A DNA stretch of 64,000 nucleotides from Synechococcus sp. Cruz-7E5 (GCF_024345995.1 NZ_JAGQCE010000004.1:160333-224332), one strand, 5' to 3'. Numbered from the stretch's first letter, positions 37,940 through 48,022 are shown. Made by a program: numbers and translations. The notes: generated by a model not told the origin, from the sequence alone.

Positions 37940-38297
37940 TCTGCTCGCTGATCGAGTCAGGAGTTTCCCGGCGGAAACTCTTGAGATTGCGGCTGGCCGC
38001 CTCAAGCTCATCAGCAAGCACCTGACAAGCACGCTCGGGCATGGTGTGGTCACCGCAGGTGAACACGTCCACCGCTGCATAGCCCGACTCAGGCCAGGTG
38101 TGGATTGAGATGTGAGATTCAGCCAGCAGGGCCAGACCTGTGACACCCTGCGGTTCAAAGCGGTGGGTGATCAGATTGAGCAAAGTGGCGCCGGCACGTT
38201 TCGCTGCAGTCGTGATGGCGTCTCTGAGAAAAGCTTCGTCGTTGAGCTTTTTTGAATCGCAGTTGTAAAGCTCAAGGATGCAATGTTTCCCCACCAT
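37911..38297 (-). CDS. speD: S-adenosylmethionine decarboxylase proenzyme
   Basis: A 128-residue class 1 (bacterial short) AdoMet decarboxylase that provides aminopropyl groups for spermidine. It is made as a proenzyme that cleaves itself within [14 protein letters not shown], before Ser61, to create the pyruvoyl cofactor. TCGDHTMPE near residue 82 is also characteristic. ATG at 38297 gives the family N-terminus ([14 protein letters not shown]); the frame opens 32 codons earlier without conservation. A 9-bp stem (38345-38353 with 38364-38372) lies in the leader about 50 nt upstream. Confidence 0.95.
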   Translation of the reverse strand: MVGKHCILELYNCDSKKLNDEAFLRDAITTAAKRAGATLLNLITHRFEPQGVTGLALLAESHISIHTWPESGYAAVDVFTCGDHTMPERACQVLADELEAASRNLKSFRRETPDSISEQIREPLDLAA

Positions 38298-38440
38298 GTC
38301 GCTGGTCGTGGGGGGTTGGCTTTGAAAGCTCGGGGTGCTTTGGGCTCCACTCCATCCCGGGTTGGGGTGGAGGCAGGGCAGGCTCTGGGTCATCGAATGC
38401 GTGCAAGCAAGAGATCATCCTACGCATCCCTTCAGGTTTC

Positions 38441-39610
38441 TTACGGTTGCCCGGCCGAATCGACAATCTCCCCCCCGCAGATCTGCACCACCTGGGAGTC
38501 GCCCCCCTGCCAGTTGGCGCTGAACGACGTCAGGTGGGTGGCGCTCACCAGGCACTGGTGTCCTGTGCCAACCACCTCCAGAAGCAACTCCTGGCGGCGC
38601 GGGTCGAGTTCTGCCAGCACGTCGTCGAGCAGCAGCAGGGGCGGCTCACCCCAGAGCTGCTGCACCAGCTCCAGTTCCGCCAGTTTCAGGGCCAGCACAA
38701 GGGTGCGCTGCTGGCCGGCGGATCCGAACCGGCGGGCAGGCTCGTCCCCCAGCAGCATCGCCACCTCATCGCGGTGTGGGCCCACCTGGCAGGCTCCCAG
38801 TCGGCGCTCTTCCGGGCGCTGCCGCCGTAGTTGCTCCAGCAGGGCCTCCCGCCAGGGGAGCTCCGCTTCCTCCCCCTCCAGCTGGCTGCCAGCCTGATAG
38901 CGCAACTCAAGACGCTCACGACCGCCACTGAGCTGGACCTGCCAGGCTGCGGCCAGGGGTTGCAGGCGAGCCAGGGCACGGCGTCGGCGGCGGTGCAGGC
39001 GTGTACCGATCAGGGCCATCTGCTGATCGAAGGCGTCGAGGAGCGAGTGCAGCTGCTGTTCCCCCTGGCTCAGGCCGCGGCGTAGTAACTGGCTGCGCTG
39101 GCGCAGCAATCGGCCATAGCGAGCCAGTAGTTCCCCGTAGACCGGCTCCAGTTGCAGCACCACCCGATCGAGCCACTGGCGCCGCAGGGCGGGCTCCCCC
39201 CGCACCAGCTCCAGGTCGAGTGCACTGAAGCCAACGCAGCGCAGGGGGCCCACCAGATCAAGCTGGCGCTCCAGGACCTTGCCATTGCGGCGGGCCTGGC
39301 GCCCACCCTGGCGCCTCACCTCCAGTTCGAGCTCAAGTTGATTCAGCCCAGGCGCTGGCAATGGTGCTGAAGGGGTGTCGCCTTCGCCGCACCAGCCACG
39401 CACCAGCGCCCGGCTCTGACCATGGCGGATCAGGTCGCGGTCGTGGCCGCTGCGATGGGAGCGCAGGCTGCCGAGAAGCTCCACCGCCTCAAGCAGGTTC
39501 GACTTGCCCTCCCCGTTGGCGCCGATGACCAGCAGACGTGGCTGGCAGAGCTCAAGGGAGAGCTGGGCGTAGTTACGAAAATCGAGCAGCTCCAGGCGAT
39601 GCAGCCGAAT
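38441..39610 (-). CDS. recF: DNA replication and repair protein RecF, with no canonical start codon
   Basis: RecF is an SMC-like ATPase that loads RecA at gaps. The conserved N-terminus ([19 protein letters not shown]) and Walker A GANGEGKS are in frame, but from the upstream TGA (39614-39616) to beyond Walker A there is no ATG, GTG or TTG. The first is GTG at 39482-39484, 43 codons in, after the P-loop. The reading chosen here starts at ATT (39608-39610); a CTG two codons later is the alternative. Other motifs are intact: [27 protein letters not shown] and [12 protein letters not shown]. Full length would be 389 residues, normal for the family. Confidence 0.85.
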   Translation of the reverse strand: MRLHRLELLDFRNYAQLSLELCQPRLLVIGANGEGKSNLLEAVELLGSLRSHRSGHDRDLIRHGQSRALVRGWCGEGDTPSAPLPAPGLNQLELELEVRRQGGRQARRNGKVLERQLDLVGPLRCVGFSALDLELVRGEPALRRQWLDRVVLQLEPVYGELLARYGRLLRQRSQLLRRGLSQGEQQLHSLLDAFDQQMALIGTRLHRRRRRALARLQPLAAAWQVQLSGGRERLELRYQAGSQLEGEEAELPWREALLEQLRRQRPEERRLGACQVGPHRDEVAMLLGDEPARRFGSAGQQRTLVLALKLAELELVQQLWGEPPLLLLDDVLAELDPRRQELLLEVVGTGHQCLVSATHLTSFSANWQGGDSQVVQICGGEIVDSAGQP

Positions 39611-39668
39611 GGGTCAGGAGCGGCGTGCGGGTAAGCTACGACCACCGGGCCAGGGATGACCTCCCCGC

Positions 39669-39742
39669 TCGGGCATGTAGCTCAGTTGGATAGAGCGTCA
39701 GATTCCGGTTCTGAATGTCGGGGGTTCGAGTCCCTCCATGCT
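39669..39742 (+). tRNA. tRNA-Arg (anticodon CCG)
   Basis: A 74-nt tRNA with acceptor stem GGGCATG/CATGCTC (one G-U pair), discriminator G, D-loop AGTTGGATA, anticodon stem TCAGA/TCTGA with CCG in the loop, and T-arm GGGGGTTCGAGTCCCTC. It is divergent from recF, whose reading frame begins about 58 nt away. CCA is not encoded. Confidence 0.96.
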
Positions 39743-39746
39743 CGTT

Positions 39747-40229
39747 TCATTCGGCTCCCTGGGTGTCACCCTCGGCTGTGGTGAGCACCAGACCCATGGC
39801 GCGGATCCCACCTGGGTCGACCATGAAGCCATGCTGTTGAAGGGCTGAGAGAGCCTCAGGTGGAGCTGCCACTGAAATGCTGCAACCACTCAGTTCGCGG
39901 CGCAGGCGGCTGAGGGCGCCGTGCACCAGCACCGCCAGCACCGTGGACCGATGGGGATCCGCCGGCCAGGCCGAGAGATCCCAGAGGTTGGCATTGAGGG
40001 CCTGATCGCTGGTGGCCCGCACGAAGCCCACCAACCGTCCCTGCGGATCCCGCACACAGAGTTGCCAGGCGCTGCGCTCCAGCACCAGGGCCAGCCGCTG
40101 CTCATCACGCTGCGACTCGCCGCAGGCCATCAGCAAGCTGTTCAACTCCCCGGGCTGGGGGGGCTCTGCCTCCGTTCGATAGCCCTCGGGCAGTCGTGGG
40201 GCGGGCGGTTGGCTGCGGAAGGGAATCAA
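39747..40229 (-). CDS. GNAT-like N-acetyltransferase
   Basis: A protein of about 160 residues with the GNAT pattern: SAWQLCVRDPQGRLVGFVRATSD as the central strands (outline: LVGFVRATSD), then LWDLSAWPADPHRSTVLAVL and the final LSALQQHGF-type helix ending the acyl-CoA fold. The canonical acetyl-CoA loop QxxGxG/A is only loosely kept (HRSTVLAVLV), so activity is uncertain. TTG at 40229 places the start 7 nt after the ppc stop; the frame upstream overlaps ppc. Substrate unknown. Last gene of the trpE-gshA-ppc run. Confidence 0.72.
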   Translation of the reverse strand: MIPFRSQPPAPRLPEGYRTEAEPPQPGELNSLLMACGESQRDEQRLALVLERSAWQLCVRDPQGRLVGFVRATSDQALNANLWDLSAWPADPHRSTVLAVLVHGALSRLRRELSGCSISVAAPPEALSALQQHGFMVDPGGIRAMGLVLTTAEGDTQGAE

Positions 40230-40236
40230 ACGCGGT

Positions 40237-43200
40237 TCAACCGGTGTTGCGCATGCCCGCGGCGATGCCGTTGATGGTGAGCAGGGCGCCGCGCAGCAGT
40301 TCGCTGCGGCTGTAGGTGCGGCCATCCTGGCCATCGCCGCTGCTGGCTTCGCTCATCGGCGGTTGCCGGTTCTGGTCGCGCAGTCGCCGCAACAGGGCCA
40401 CCTGCAGATAGCCGAGCGGCACGATCGTCTGGTTGCGCAGGTCGACCGAGAGCTGCAGGGCTGGATCGCCATCCAGCAGGCGGCCGTGACCGGAGATCAT
40501 CAGCACCAGATCCCGAGTGAGTTCGAACTCGGCCGCGATCACCTGGAAGATCTCCTCAAAGGCTTCGCGGTGGCTGGGGCGACCCAGGGCCTGCACATAG
40601 TGATGAGCCAGGTCGAGATCCACCTTCGAGAGGGTCATCTCCACTTTGGAGATCAGCATGCGGAAGAAGGGCCAGCGCTGGTAGAGCAGACGCAGCAACT
40701 CCAGCTGGCCGGGATCATCGTCGAGTTCCTCCTGCAGGGCTGCCCCCACACCGAACCAGCTGGGCAGAAGGAAGCGGCTCTGGGTCCAGCCGAACACCCA
40801 GGGGATCGCCCGCAGGCTGGAGAGATCCTTGGCTCCACTCTTGCGGCGGGCTGGGCGGCTGGAGATCTGCAGTTTGCTGATCTCCTCGATCGGTGTGACC
40901 TGCTGGAAGAAGGCCACCAGATCTGGATTTTCATGAACCAGGCGCCGGTAGTGCACCCGGGAGCGGGCTGCCAGGCGGCCCATCAGTTCGTTCGTGGTGG
41001 GGGTGTCATCGACGTTGGTGCTCACCAGGCTGTTCTGCAGCACCGCGGTGGTCACCGTTTCGAGGTTGTAGAGCGCCAGCTCAGGCAAGGAGTACTTCGA
41101 GGCCAGCACCTCACCCTGCTCGGTGATCTTGATGCGGCCGTTGAGGGTGCCACTGGGCTGGGCCAGGATCGCCTGGTAAGCAGGGCCCCCGCCCCGTCCC
41201 ACCGAGCCGCCCCGGCCGTGGAAGATGCACAGGGCCACATCGTGCTCTGAGGCCAGTCGCTGCAATGCGATCTGGGCCTTGTGAATTTCCCAGTTGCTGG
41301 AGAGGAAGCCCGAATCCTTGTTGCTGTCGGAGTAGCCGAGCATCACCTCCTGCAGGGGCTTGTCGGATTCGGCGCTGCTGGCCAGCAGCGCCCTGTAGAA
41401 GGGCTCCGAGAAGACGCGCTGCATCACCGCCGGAGCCCGCTGCAGATCCTCCACCGTTTCGAACAGGGGCACCACCAGTAACTGGGTCTGCACCGCCTTG
41501 GGGTCCACCAGACCGGCCTCCTTGGCGAGCAGCATCACCTCCAGCAGGTCGGAGACCGTGTGGGCCATCGAGATGATGTATGTGCGGCAGATGCGGGGAC
41601 CGAATTCCTGCTGAAGCCGCTGCAGCATGCGGAACACCGCGAAGGTTTCGTCGGTGGCCGGGCTCCATCGGGTCGCGGGCGGGAGCAGGGGGCGGCGGGT
41701 CTGCAGTTCCTGCAGCAGCCACTCAACCCGCTGTTCCTCCTCCATCTCCCCGTAGGGAATGGGCAGTTGCAGGTAGCGGGTCAGTTCGTCGAGGGCATCG
41801 CTGTGTCGGGTGCTCTCCTGGCGGATGTCGAGGCTGGCCAGACTGAAGGCGAAGATGTGGACCTGGCTGAGCAGGGTCTGCAGTGGTTCACAGCTGAGGC
41901 CTGTGGTTTCGAGGCTGTCGCGCAGCAGCTCCAGGTCTTGGCGAAGCTCGTTCACCGAGCCGTAGTGCAGTTCGGGCGGGGCAGCGGCCATGGGCCCGGT
42001 GCCCGTGCTCAACACCGCCGGGCCGGCGCTGTCGCAGGGGGATTCCCAGCCGGCTTCTGCCAGCTGCTTGTTGCGCTGGTGGGTGAGGCGCAACCGTTCG
42101 ACGATGTAGCTGAGCTTGAGGCGGTAGGGCTCGAGCCGGTAACGGGCGGCCCGCTCCTCGTAGATCTCCGGGAACCGCAGCCGGTCCATCTCCAGGGACT
42201 CCAGCAGGGGGGCGCTCACCTGGGACCACTGCATCGAGATGCTGAGCTGGTCGCGCAGGCCCTGCACCGCCGTGATGTAGCGCTCGATCATCAGCTGGCG
42301 CTGATAGCAGGCGGTGCGCCAGGTGATGTCGGGAGTGACGGAAGGGTTGCCATCGCGGTCGGAGCCCACCCAGGAACCGAAGGTGCAGAAGGCGTCACGT
42401 GGGGCCTCCACATCCGGGTAACTGGCGGCGAGGGCATTGAGGATGCGCTGGCGCAGCAGCGGCATCGCGTCAAAGAGAACCTGCTGGAAGTAGTGGAGGG
42501 CGTAATCGACCTCATCGAGCACAGAGGGCTTGAACTGGTGCAGCTCGTCGGTGCGCCACCACAGCCGGATCTCCTCTTCCAGCTGCAGCCGCAGGCTGCG
42601 CTCGTCATGCAGTTCTGATGGGCTGTCCTGCTGCAGGCGGTGGATCAGTGCTGCCACCCGCCGCTGTTTGTGGCGCACGGTGTGGCGCACGATCTCCGTG
42701 GGGTGGGCCGTGAACACCAGCCGGATATCGAGTTCCCGCAGCAGGTTTTCGATCTGGGCAGGTGGAACGTTCAGTCCGCGCAGGCGGGTGAACAGCTCCC
42801 GGAAGGTGGCCGGATCGGTCTGGCTGGCCAGCGGTGGGGCGAAGGGGTCGGGCCTGGAGGGAGTGGACGCCTCCTGCAGACTGGCCAGGTAGCTGTCTTC
42901 CTCGATGTGCTGCTCGAGGATGTTCACCAGCTGGAAGTAGAGGGAAAAGGCGCGGGCCGCGGCGATCGCCTCCGAGAGGTCCATTTCCCGGATCAGCTGC
43001 ACGATGGAGGCCGTGGTGTCGACCGTTCCGTCGGCAGCTTCCGAAGGGTCGCTCAGCTGCTTGAGTCGCAGCAGCCGCTCGGCCTGATCGGGCGGACACT
43101 CGCTGAGCAGGACCGTTTGCCAGAGATCTTCCACCAGTTCCAGCCGCTCTCCGAGCAGCCGGGTGACACGGGGGGCTGGAGCCGTGGAAACTGCCTGGGC

Positions 43201-43281
43201 GGCCTGGGCCAGTACGGCGGATGGGGCGGACAGGGGCTGCCGCATGGGGGCCGGCGCAGGCGAGGAAGGCTCCATGATCAT
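40237..43281 (-). CDS. ppc: Phosphoenolpyruvate carboxylase
   Basis: A 1014-residue PEPC, which makes oxaloacetate from PEP and bicarbonate to refill the TCA cycle. Catalytic marks are [13 protein letters not shown] (histidine), [10 protein letters not shown], the glycine-rich [18 protein letters not shown] and the C-terminal tail ending RNTG. It is longer than E. coli PEPC (883), as cyanobacterial enzymes are. The first 40 residues are Pro/Ala-rich. The regulatory serine motif of plant C4 enzymes is not seen. It overlaps the gshA stop by 4 nt. Confidence 0.97.
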   Translation of the reverse strand: MIMEPSSPAPAPMRQPLSAPSAVLAQAAQAVSTAPAPRVTRLLGERLELVEDLWQTVLLSECPPDQAERLLRLKQLSDPSEAADGTVDTTASIVQLIREMDLSEAIAAARAFSLYFQLVNILEQHIEEDSYLASLQEASTPSRPDPFAPPLASQTDPATFRELFTRLRGLNVPPAQIENLLRELDIRLVFTAHPTEIVRHTVRHKQRRVAALIHRLQQDSPSELHDERSLRLQLEEEIRLWWRTDELHQFKPSVLDEVDYALHYFQQVLFDAMPLLRQRILNALAASYPDVEAPRDAFCTFGSWVGSDRDGNPSVTPDITWRTACYQRQLMIERYITAVQGLRDQLSISMQWSQVSAPLLESLEMDRLRFPEIYEERAARYRLEPYRLKLSYIVERLRLTHQRNKQLAEAGWESPCDSAGPAVLSTGTGPMAAAPPELHYGSVNELRQDLELLRDSLETTGLSCEPLQTLLSQVHIFAFSLASLDIRQESTRHSDALDELTRYLQLPIPYGEMEEEQRVEWLLQELQTRRPLLPPATRWSPATDETFAVFRMLQRLQQEFGPRICRTYIISMAHTVSDLLEVMLLAKEAGLVDPKAVQTQLLVVPLFETVEDLQRAPAVMQRVFSEPFYRALLASSAESDKPLQEVMLGYSDSNKDSGFLSSNWEIHKAQIALQRLASEHDVALCIFHGRGGSVGRGGGPAYQAILAQPSGTLNGRIKITEQGEVLASKYSLPELALYNLETVTTAVLQNSLVSTNVDDTPTTNELMGRLAARSRVHYRRLVHENPDLVAFFQQVTPIEEISKLQISSRPARRKSGAKDLSSLRAIPWVFGWTQSRFLLPSWFGVGAALQEELDDDPGQLELLRLLYQRWPFFRMLISKVEMTLSKVDLDLAHHYVQALGRPSHREAFEEIFQVIAAEFELTRDLVLMISGHGRLLDGDPALQLSVDLRNQTIVPLGYLQVALLRRLRDQNRQPPMSEASSGDGQDGRTYSRSELLRGALLTINGIAAGMRNTG

Positions 43282-44432
43282 CCCAAAGGGTGCGAAGCCG
43301 CTGTGTTTCGTGGTGCTGGTTCCACTTCAGCCAGCTGCATGGCCGTGGCTCCTTGGGCGAGGATCTCGCGCAGCGGCACTCCGGCGGCGTGCAGCTCCAG
43401 CCAGCGCATCGCTTCATTTCCGTGGCTCAGGATGGCGTGGAGCGGCTCCAGCCAGGGGCTCAGGCCGAGCCTGGCGGCGAGAGGCGCCACCTGCTCCAAC
43501 TCGCGCTGAATCCAGGCACCGGCCTCGATCTCCTCCCCCGTACGCCAGTCGCTGAGCATGGCCCGCAGGCTCTGGCGGGCGGCGGAGCGGTCGTTGCGGT
43601 CGGCCAGCTCGGCAAGTTGATCATGCCCCAGCCGGCTGGCCAGCAGGGGATCATGACTCTGCGGGTCTTCCAGGAGCTGCAGCAGGCGCAATTCCGCGAA
43701 CACCGTGACGGCCAGAAGTTGGCGTGGATTGCTGATCAGGTCGCAGATCCTGATTTCAAGCCGGTTGAGGTCGTGGGGCCGCTTCTCCCCGTTGGGCCGC
43801 ACGGAGGTCCAGAGATGGCGCACGTTGCGCATGGCTCCCGCCGCCAGCTGGGCCTCCATCCATTGGATGTAGTGCTGATGATCGAGAAACAAAGGCACCC
43901 TGGGCGGGGTGAGCGGGAACTGCAGCCAGCGCTGGGAGTGGGCTCCCGTGGCGACCCCATCGAGGAAGGGAGAACTGGCGCTCAGGGCCAGCAGCAGGGC
44001 GCCCTCGCAGCGCAACAGCCGGCAGCCGGCGAACAGGGCACCCATCTCAGTGACCCCGAGGTTGATGTGCACGCTGGCGGTCACGACCCTGGTGCCATAA
44101 GTGGCCTCGATGAAGCCGTGGTACGGATTCGAGGGGTCGGAGCGCTCGAAGCGGCGACTGTCCCCAAGACTCAGGGTGCTGCCCGGGAGCAGGGTCAGGC
44201 TCCGTTCGCCCAGCCAGCGGCGAAGGCGCCGTCTCGGCTCGAGCAGCATCTCCAGCTGTTGGGAGTAGTCGGCATCAGGCGGGGTGATGTACTCCAGATT
44301 GCGATGGTCTGGTTCGGTGACGAAATCCTGGAGCTGGGCCGCGGCCTGCTCCGCCACCCCCACCACGGTGCCATCGGACCGGCCAGTGAACAGCTCAACC
44401 TCGAAGCCTTTGAGCAGGAGGCGATCGGTCAC
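43278..44432 (-). CDS. gshA: Glutamate-cysteine ligase, cyanobacterial type
   Basis: A 384-residue enzyme for the first step of glutathione synthesis. It resembles the cyanobacterial/proteobacterial GCS2-like branch: [12 protein letters not shown] at the start, [32 protein letters not shown] and NLGV. The start is GTG at 44432, and the gene overlaps trpE by 4 nt and ppc by 4 nt, so the three are translationally coupled. Co-expression with trpE and ppc has no obvious metabolic logic beyond housekeeping. Confidence 0.92.
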   Translation of the reverse strand: MTDRLLLKGFEVELFTGRSDGTVVGVAEQAAAQLQDFVTEPDHRNLEYITPPDADYSQQLEMLLEPRRRLRRWLGERSLTLLPGSTLSLGDSRRFERSDPSNPYHGFIEATYGTRVVTASVHINLGVTEMGALFAGCRLLRCEGALLLALSASSPFLDGVATGAHSQRWLQFPLTPPRVPLFLDHQHYIQWMEAQLAAGAMRNVRHLWTSVRPNGEKRPHDLNRLEIRICDLISNPRQLLAVTVFAELRLLQLLEDPQSHDPLLASRLGHDQLAELADRNDRSAARQSLRAMLSDWRTGEEIEAGAWIQRELEQVAPLAARLGLSPWLEPLHAILSHGNEAMRWLELHAAGVPLREILAQGATAMQLAEVEPAPRNTAASHPLG

Positions 44433-45952
44433 TTGTCGCTCCCTTGCAGGCAGGCCAGGGCCTTGAGCAGACCGCGGGCTTTGTTGAGAGTTTCCTGGTA
44501 TTCGGCGGCTGGCTGGGAGTCAGCCACCAGGCCCGCGCCGGCCTGCACCTGCACCCGCCAGCCTCCCTCGCCATCGGGGAGCACCACCATGGTGCGGATC
44601 GTGATTGCGGTGTTGAGGGCGCCGGCCAGATCCACAGCCCCATAAACGCCGGAATAGGGGCCACGGGCATCGGGCTCGTAGTCGTGGATCAGCTGCATCG
44701 CCCGGATCTTGGGCGCGCCGCTGACCGTGCCGGCCGGGAAGGAGGCCTTGAGCAGATCCCAGACGTCGTGTGAGTCATCAAGCAGGCCCTCCACCTGACT
44801 GACGATGTGCATCACGTGGGAGTAGCGCTCGACCACCATCAGCTCGGTCACTTCGACCGTGCCCGGCTGGCAGACCCGGCCCAGGTCGTTGCGGCCCAGA
44901 TCCACCAGCATCACGTGTTCGGCGCGTTCCTTGGGATCGGCCAGCAGCTCCTGCTCCAGGGCCAGGTCGTGGGCTTCATCAGTCCCACGTGGGCGAGTGC
45001 CGGCGATCGGGCGCAGGGAGGCCCGTATGCCACCGGCTACGGGCTCGGCCTTCACCATCACCTCCGGACTGGAGCCGATCAGATACCAGCCACCGAAGTT
45101 GAAGAAGGCCATGTATGGAGATGGATTCACCATCCGCAGGCTGCGGTACAGCTCAAAGGGATCTCGTTGGATGCGGGTCTCCAGCCGCTGGCTGAGCACC
45201 AGCTGGAAGACGTCACCGGCGGCGATGTGCTCACGGGCCGCCACGACCGCCGCTTCGAAATCAGCCTGGCTGCGGTTGCTGCGGGTCTCCAGCTCCATGC
45301 TGGGGTCAGGGTCCCAGCGCAGGGGGGTGACCCCAGCCGGCAGCGGGCCGTGCATGCGCTCCTCCAGAGACTGGATCCGGGCTGTGGCCTCGGCGTAGGC
45401 GCTGAGGGGATCTCCACCGCCGCTGAGGTCGGCATAGGCCACAGCCGTGATCTGCCGCTTCACCTGATCGAAGACCAGCAGGCTGTCAGCCAACATCCAG
45501 CAACCGTCGGGCGGCCCCCCGGGGTCGCTGGGGTGGATGGGCACGCTCGGCTCGATCCAGCGGATCAGTTCGTAGCCCCAGAAGCCGAAGAGTTGCCCCA
45601 GAGGCGGCAGGTCTGGAATGGTGCTGGGCTGAAGTGAGGCCAGGCATCTGGTCAGTAACTCGAAGGGGTTGCCCTGCAACTGGGCTCGACGGCCATCACG
45701 CCAGCACTGCACGCCGTCCTCCCCGCGCACCGTGAGGGTCCAGGCAGGATCGGCCACCACGAAGCTCCAGCGCCCCAGCCGCTCGCCCCCCTCCACCGAC
45801 TCCAGCAGCACGCCATGACTGCTGGCGGCCCCCACCTTCAGCCAGGTGGTGAGTGGGGTCTCCAGATCAGCGGGCCAGCGCTTCCAGAGCGGGATGAAGG
45901 TGCTGCCCTCCTCCACCTGGGCGAGGAATGCGTCGCGATCGGGAAAGGGCAT
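44429..45952 (-). CDS. trpE: Anthranilate synthase component I
   Basis: A 507-residue chorismate-using enzyme, first step of tryptophan synthesis. LLESVEGGERLGRWSF near residue 50 contains the LLES tryptophan-feedback site. Catalytic-domain marks are GRNDLGRVCQPG, HIVSQVEGLL and PAGTVSGAPKIRAMQLI, the last favouring anthranilate synthase over PabB. ATG at 45952 is preferred over a codon 11 residues earlier, which would lie in the terminator. A strong terminator of psaD lies only 17 nt upstream of this ATG, so the promoter position is puzzling. Confidence 0.95.
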   Translation of the reverse strand: MPFPDRDAFLAQVEEGSTFIPLWKRWPADLETPLTTWLKVGAASSHGVLLESVEGGERLGRWSFVVADPAWTLTVRGEDGVQCWRDGRRAQLQGNPFELLTRCLASLQPSTIPDLPPLGQLFGFWGYELIRWIEPSVPIHPSDPGGPPDGCWMLADSLLVFDQVKRQITAVAYADLSGGGDPLSAYAEATARIQSLEERMHGPLPAGVTPLRWDPDPSMELETRSNRSQADFEAAVVAAREHIAAGDVFQLVLSQRLETRIQRDPFELYRSLRMVNPSPYMAFFNFGGWYLIGSSPEVMVKAEPVAGGIRASLRPIAGTRPRGTDEAHDLALEQELLADPKERAEHVMLVDLGRNDLGRVCQPGTVEVTELMVVERYSHVMHIVSQVEGLLDDSHDVWDLLKASFPAGTVSGAPKIRAMQLIHDYEPDARGPYSGVYGAVDLAGALNTAITIRTMVVLPDGEGGWRVQVQAGAGLVADSQPAAEYQETLNKARGLLKALACLQGSDK

Positions 45953-45969
45953 CACGGCAACCGGCAGGC

Positions 45970-45994
45970 AAAAAAAACGGGGCACCCTGCCCCG
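45970..45994 (-). terminator. Rho-independent terminator of psaD
   Basis: On the minus strand CGGGGCA (45988-45994 read in reverse) pairs perfectly with TGCCCCG (45978-45984 in reverse) around a GGG loop, followed by eight T (45970-45977). It is 88 nt after the psaD stop and 17 nt before the trpE ATG, the clearest intrinsic terminator in the window. Confidence 0.9.
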
Positions 45995-46082
45995 CCTTTC
46001 TAAAGGTTGGAGGAATCACGCCCTGGAGCCGATTCCCGCAGAAAACTCCAGGCTTGCCCCAGGTGGAACCCAGGAGCTGAAC

Positions 46083-46514
46083 TCAGGAATCGAAGGTGTT
46101 GCGTCCGGAGAACTTGAGGGTTGAAGGATCGGGGTTCTGGCCGATGCTGCGGGGGTTATGGCCCACTATCGGGCGGCCTTCGTTCACTTTCTCGGGGAAT
46201 ACACCATCTTTCGGGTGCAGGTATTCAGTGTCGCCACCGGGGAAGATGCGGTAGATCTTGTAATCCTCGATACGAGGCTTGAACTTGGTGCGCAGTTGGG
46301 TGCCGAGGGCCAGGCACTGCTCCTTGCGGGAGAAGTACATGATGTTCTCACCTTGATTCATCTCTGCAGCTCCACCGGTGGGAAGCTCGAACACCTGATC
46401 CTTGGCACTGGTCCAGGTGATGGCGTACTTCTCCTCGGTTTCGGCGGAGTTGAGCAGACCGCCCGTGCTGCCGATGGACTTGGGAAGTTGACCGCTCAGC
46501 GCCGTTGCTGTCAT
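46083..46514 (-). CDS. psaD: Photosystem I reaction center subunit II
   Basis: A 143-residue PsaD, the stromal PSI subunit that docks ferredoxin. Conserved blocks include [48 protein letters not shown] and [20 protein letters not shown] at 46514 gives the family N-terminus ([11 protein letters not shown]); the frame upstream runs through two direct repeats and is not conserved. It is 116 nt after the kinase-like gene and ends in its own terminator, so it is probably a single-gene, highly expressed transcript. Confidence 0.97.
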   Translation of the reverse strand: MTATALSGQLPKSIGSTGGLLNSAETEEKYAITWTSAKDQVFELPTGGAAEMNQGENIMYFSRKEQCLALGTQLRTKFKPRIEDYKIYRIFPGGDTEYLHPKDGVFPEKVNEGRPIVGHNPRSIGQNPDPSTLKFSGRNTFDS

Positions 46515-46528
46515 GGCTGTTGGGGATG

Positions 46529-46563
46529 GTGAGTCGGCGGACCCATCAGTGAGTCGGCGGACC
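46529..46563. repeat. Two 15-bp direct repeats in the psaD leader
   Basis: GTGAGTCGGCGGACC occurs at 46529-46543 and again at 46549-46563, a 20-bp period of two helical turns. On the psaD coding strand they read GGTCCGCCGACTCAC, 15-49 nt before the start codon. They may be a regulator-binding pair or a leader RNA element. Confidence 0.6.
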
Positions 46564-46630
46564 ATGTCGGCTGGAAGTTAGCACTGCAATCTGGGGGGTC
46601 TTCCCAGGGGAGCAGCTCTCTTCACACCAG

Positions 46631-48022
46631 TCAACAAACGTCCGTGTCGGAGTCGGTTGCGTGGCCTGCCACGGGAAAGAATACGGTCAGTCCTTGCCCG
46701 GCCCGTTCCGTGAAACGTCCACCCAGGCTGTGGAACAGGCGCTGGGTGGCCTGACGGCTCAGCTGCAGGCTGCCCGTTAGCGGATTCCAGCGCAGCACGG
46801 GGCCCACATCTGCGGCAGCGTCTTCCTCAGGGGTGCTGGGAAGCGCTGCTTCGCCTCCGGGCAGCTCGGCGCAGCGCAGTTGCAGCTTCAGGCGTGAACC
46901 TGCCGGCAGCAGCCGGATCAGCACCGTGCTGCCCGATGGCAGGCTGCGGCTGAAGCGATCCACCAGGCCACCCAGCATCGTCTCCAGCCTGTTCGGGTCG
47001 CTCAGTACCGGCGGCAGCTGAGAGCTGATCTCCAGCTTCAGCTTCAGACCACGGCGTTCCAGCTGCCGTTGCCAGAGCTCCTCAAAGCCCTGGAGCAGCT
47101 TGGCCAGGTCGGTGCGGGCCAGGGTCTGGCGGGGCCGCGGCTGCCGCTGCAGTTCGGCCGCATGGAAGATCAGACCGAAACGGTCGATCTGTTCGCTGCA
47201 CTCCCCATCAATCTGCTCCAGCCGCTGACGCACCACCGCTGGGAGGTCAACGCGCCGCAGTAACGAGCGGATCAGGGTGCGGATCGTGGCCAGGGGAGTG
47301 CGCACCTCGTGGGTGAGGGCCTCGAGCAGAGCCAGTTCGCCGCTGCTCTCCGACCGGTCGTCCTCACGGCCGTGGACCAGTGGCTGCAGGGTCAGGCTCG
47401 GCGCCATCGCCGCAAGCCGTTCCGCCAGCCTCGGCCAGAATCGCAGCGCCATGTTCTCCTCGCTGCGCAGTGGACCGAGCGCATGCAGGGCCTGGCGCAA
47501 GCGCAGGGCGGCCTGGGGGGCCGTGGTGCGCAGTCGCTCGTCCACCAGAGCCAGGGTTTCCGAGAGAGTGGTGGGATCGAAGCGCAGCACCAGCTGCCGC
47601 TGCTGTGGACTGCCCTCCAGGGCCATGGCCAGCTGCAGCTTGGGCGTGATCAGGACCAGCAGGGGGTCGGTGCCGTCTTCGGACTCAAGGGCCAGGCGTT
47701 CGTAGGGGCTGGCCGCTCCAGTGGAATCGCTTGTCCTGGCTGAGCCCACTCCTGGCAGCAGGGGACCCGAGGGGCTGAGGTCGCCGGTGATCTGCGGCGG
47801 TGCCCAGACCCAGCCTTGCAATGGTTTCAGCAGCTCTGGCTCGTAAAGCGCCGGCAGCGGCGAGGCCAGCCAGATCCCCCGCAGCGGTTGCAGTGGCGGC
47901 AGGAAATCATCCTGGAGTGTGGCCAGCGCCCCCCACCACTGCCGTCTCACGGAGTCTTCGTCGCAGCGGCCAGCTGGGACCCCCTGGGCCAGCCTTGCCC
48001 GCACGTCGGCCAGGCTCACCAT
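46631..48022 (-). CDS. Histidine-kinase-like protein with degenerate ATPase domain
   Basis: A 463-residue protein. The H-box EALTHEVRTPLATIRTLI lies near residue 235 and is convincing for a HisKA dimerisation helix. The following region keeps DPNRLETMLGGLVDRF where the N-box should be, without the Asn pair, and SLQLSRQATQRLFHSLGGRF in place of the G2 box. No DxGxG G1 motif is present, so ATP binding is doubtful. The N-terminal 230 residues are unrecognised. ATG at 48022 overlaps the end of rodA by 7 nt. It is soluble, with no transmembrane segments. The open frame continues upstream only as a shadow of rodA. Confidence 0.75.
   Translation of the reverse strand: MVSLADVRARLAQGVPAGRCDEDSVRRQWWGALATLQDDFLPPLQPLRGIWLASPLPALYEPELLKPLQGWVWAPPQITGDLSPSGPLLPGVGSARTSDSTGAASPYERLALESEDGTDPLLVLITPKLQLAMALEGSPQQRQLVLRFDPTTLSETLALVDERLRTTAPQAALRLRQALHALGPLRSEENMALRFWPRLAERLAAMAPSLTLQPLVHGREDDRSESSGELALLEALTHEVRTPLATIRTLIRSLLRRVDLPAVVRQRLEQIDGECSEQIDRFGLIFHAAELQRQPRPRQTLARTDLAKLLQGFEELWQRQLERRGLKLKLEISSQLPPVLSDPNRLETMLGGLVDRFSRSLPSGSTVLIRLLPAGSRLKLQLRCAELPGGEAALPSTPEEDAAADVGPVLRWNPLTGSLQLSRQATQRLFHSLGGRFTERAGQGLTVFFPVAGHATDSDTDVC

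Noticed and set aside
38345..38372. speD leader stem as a riboswitch
   Set aside because: Only a single 9-bp stem with one G-T pair and no SAM-riboswitch core (no kink-turn or pseudoknot motif) could be seen.
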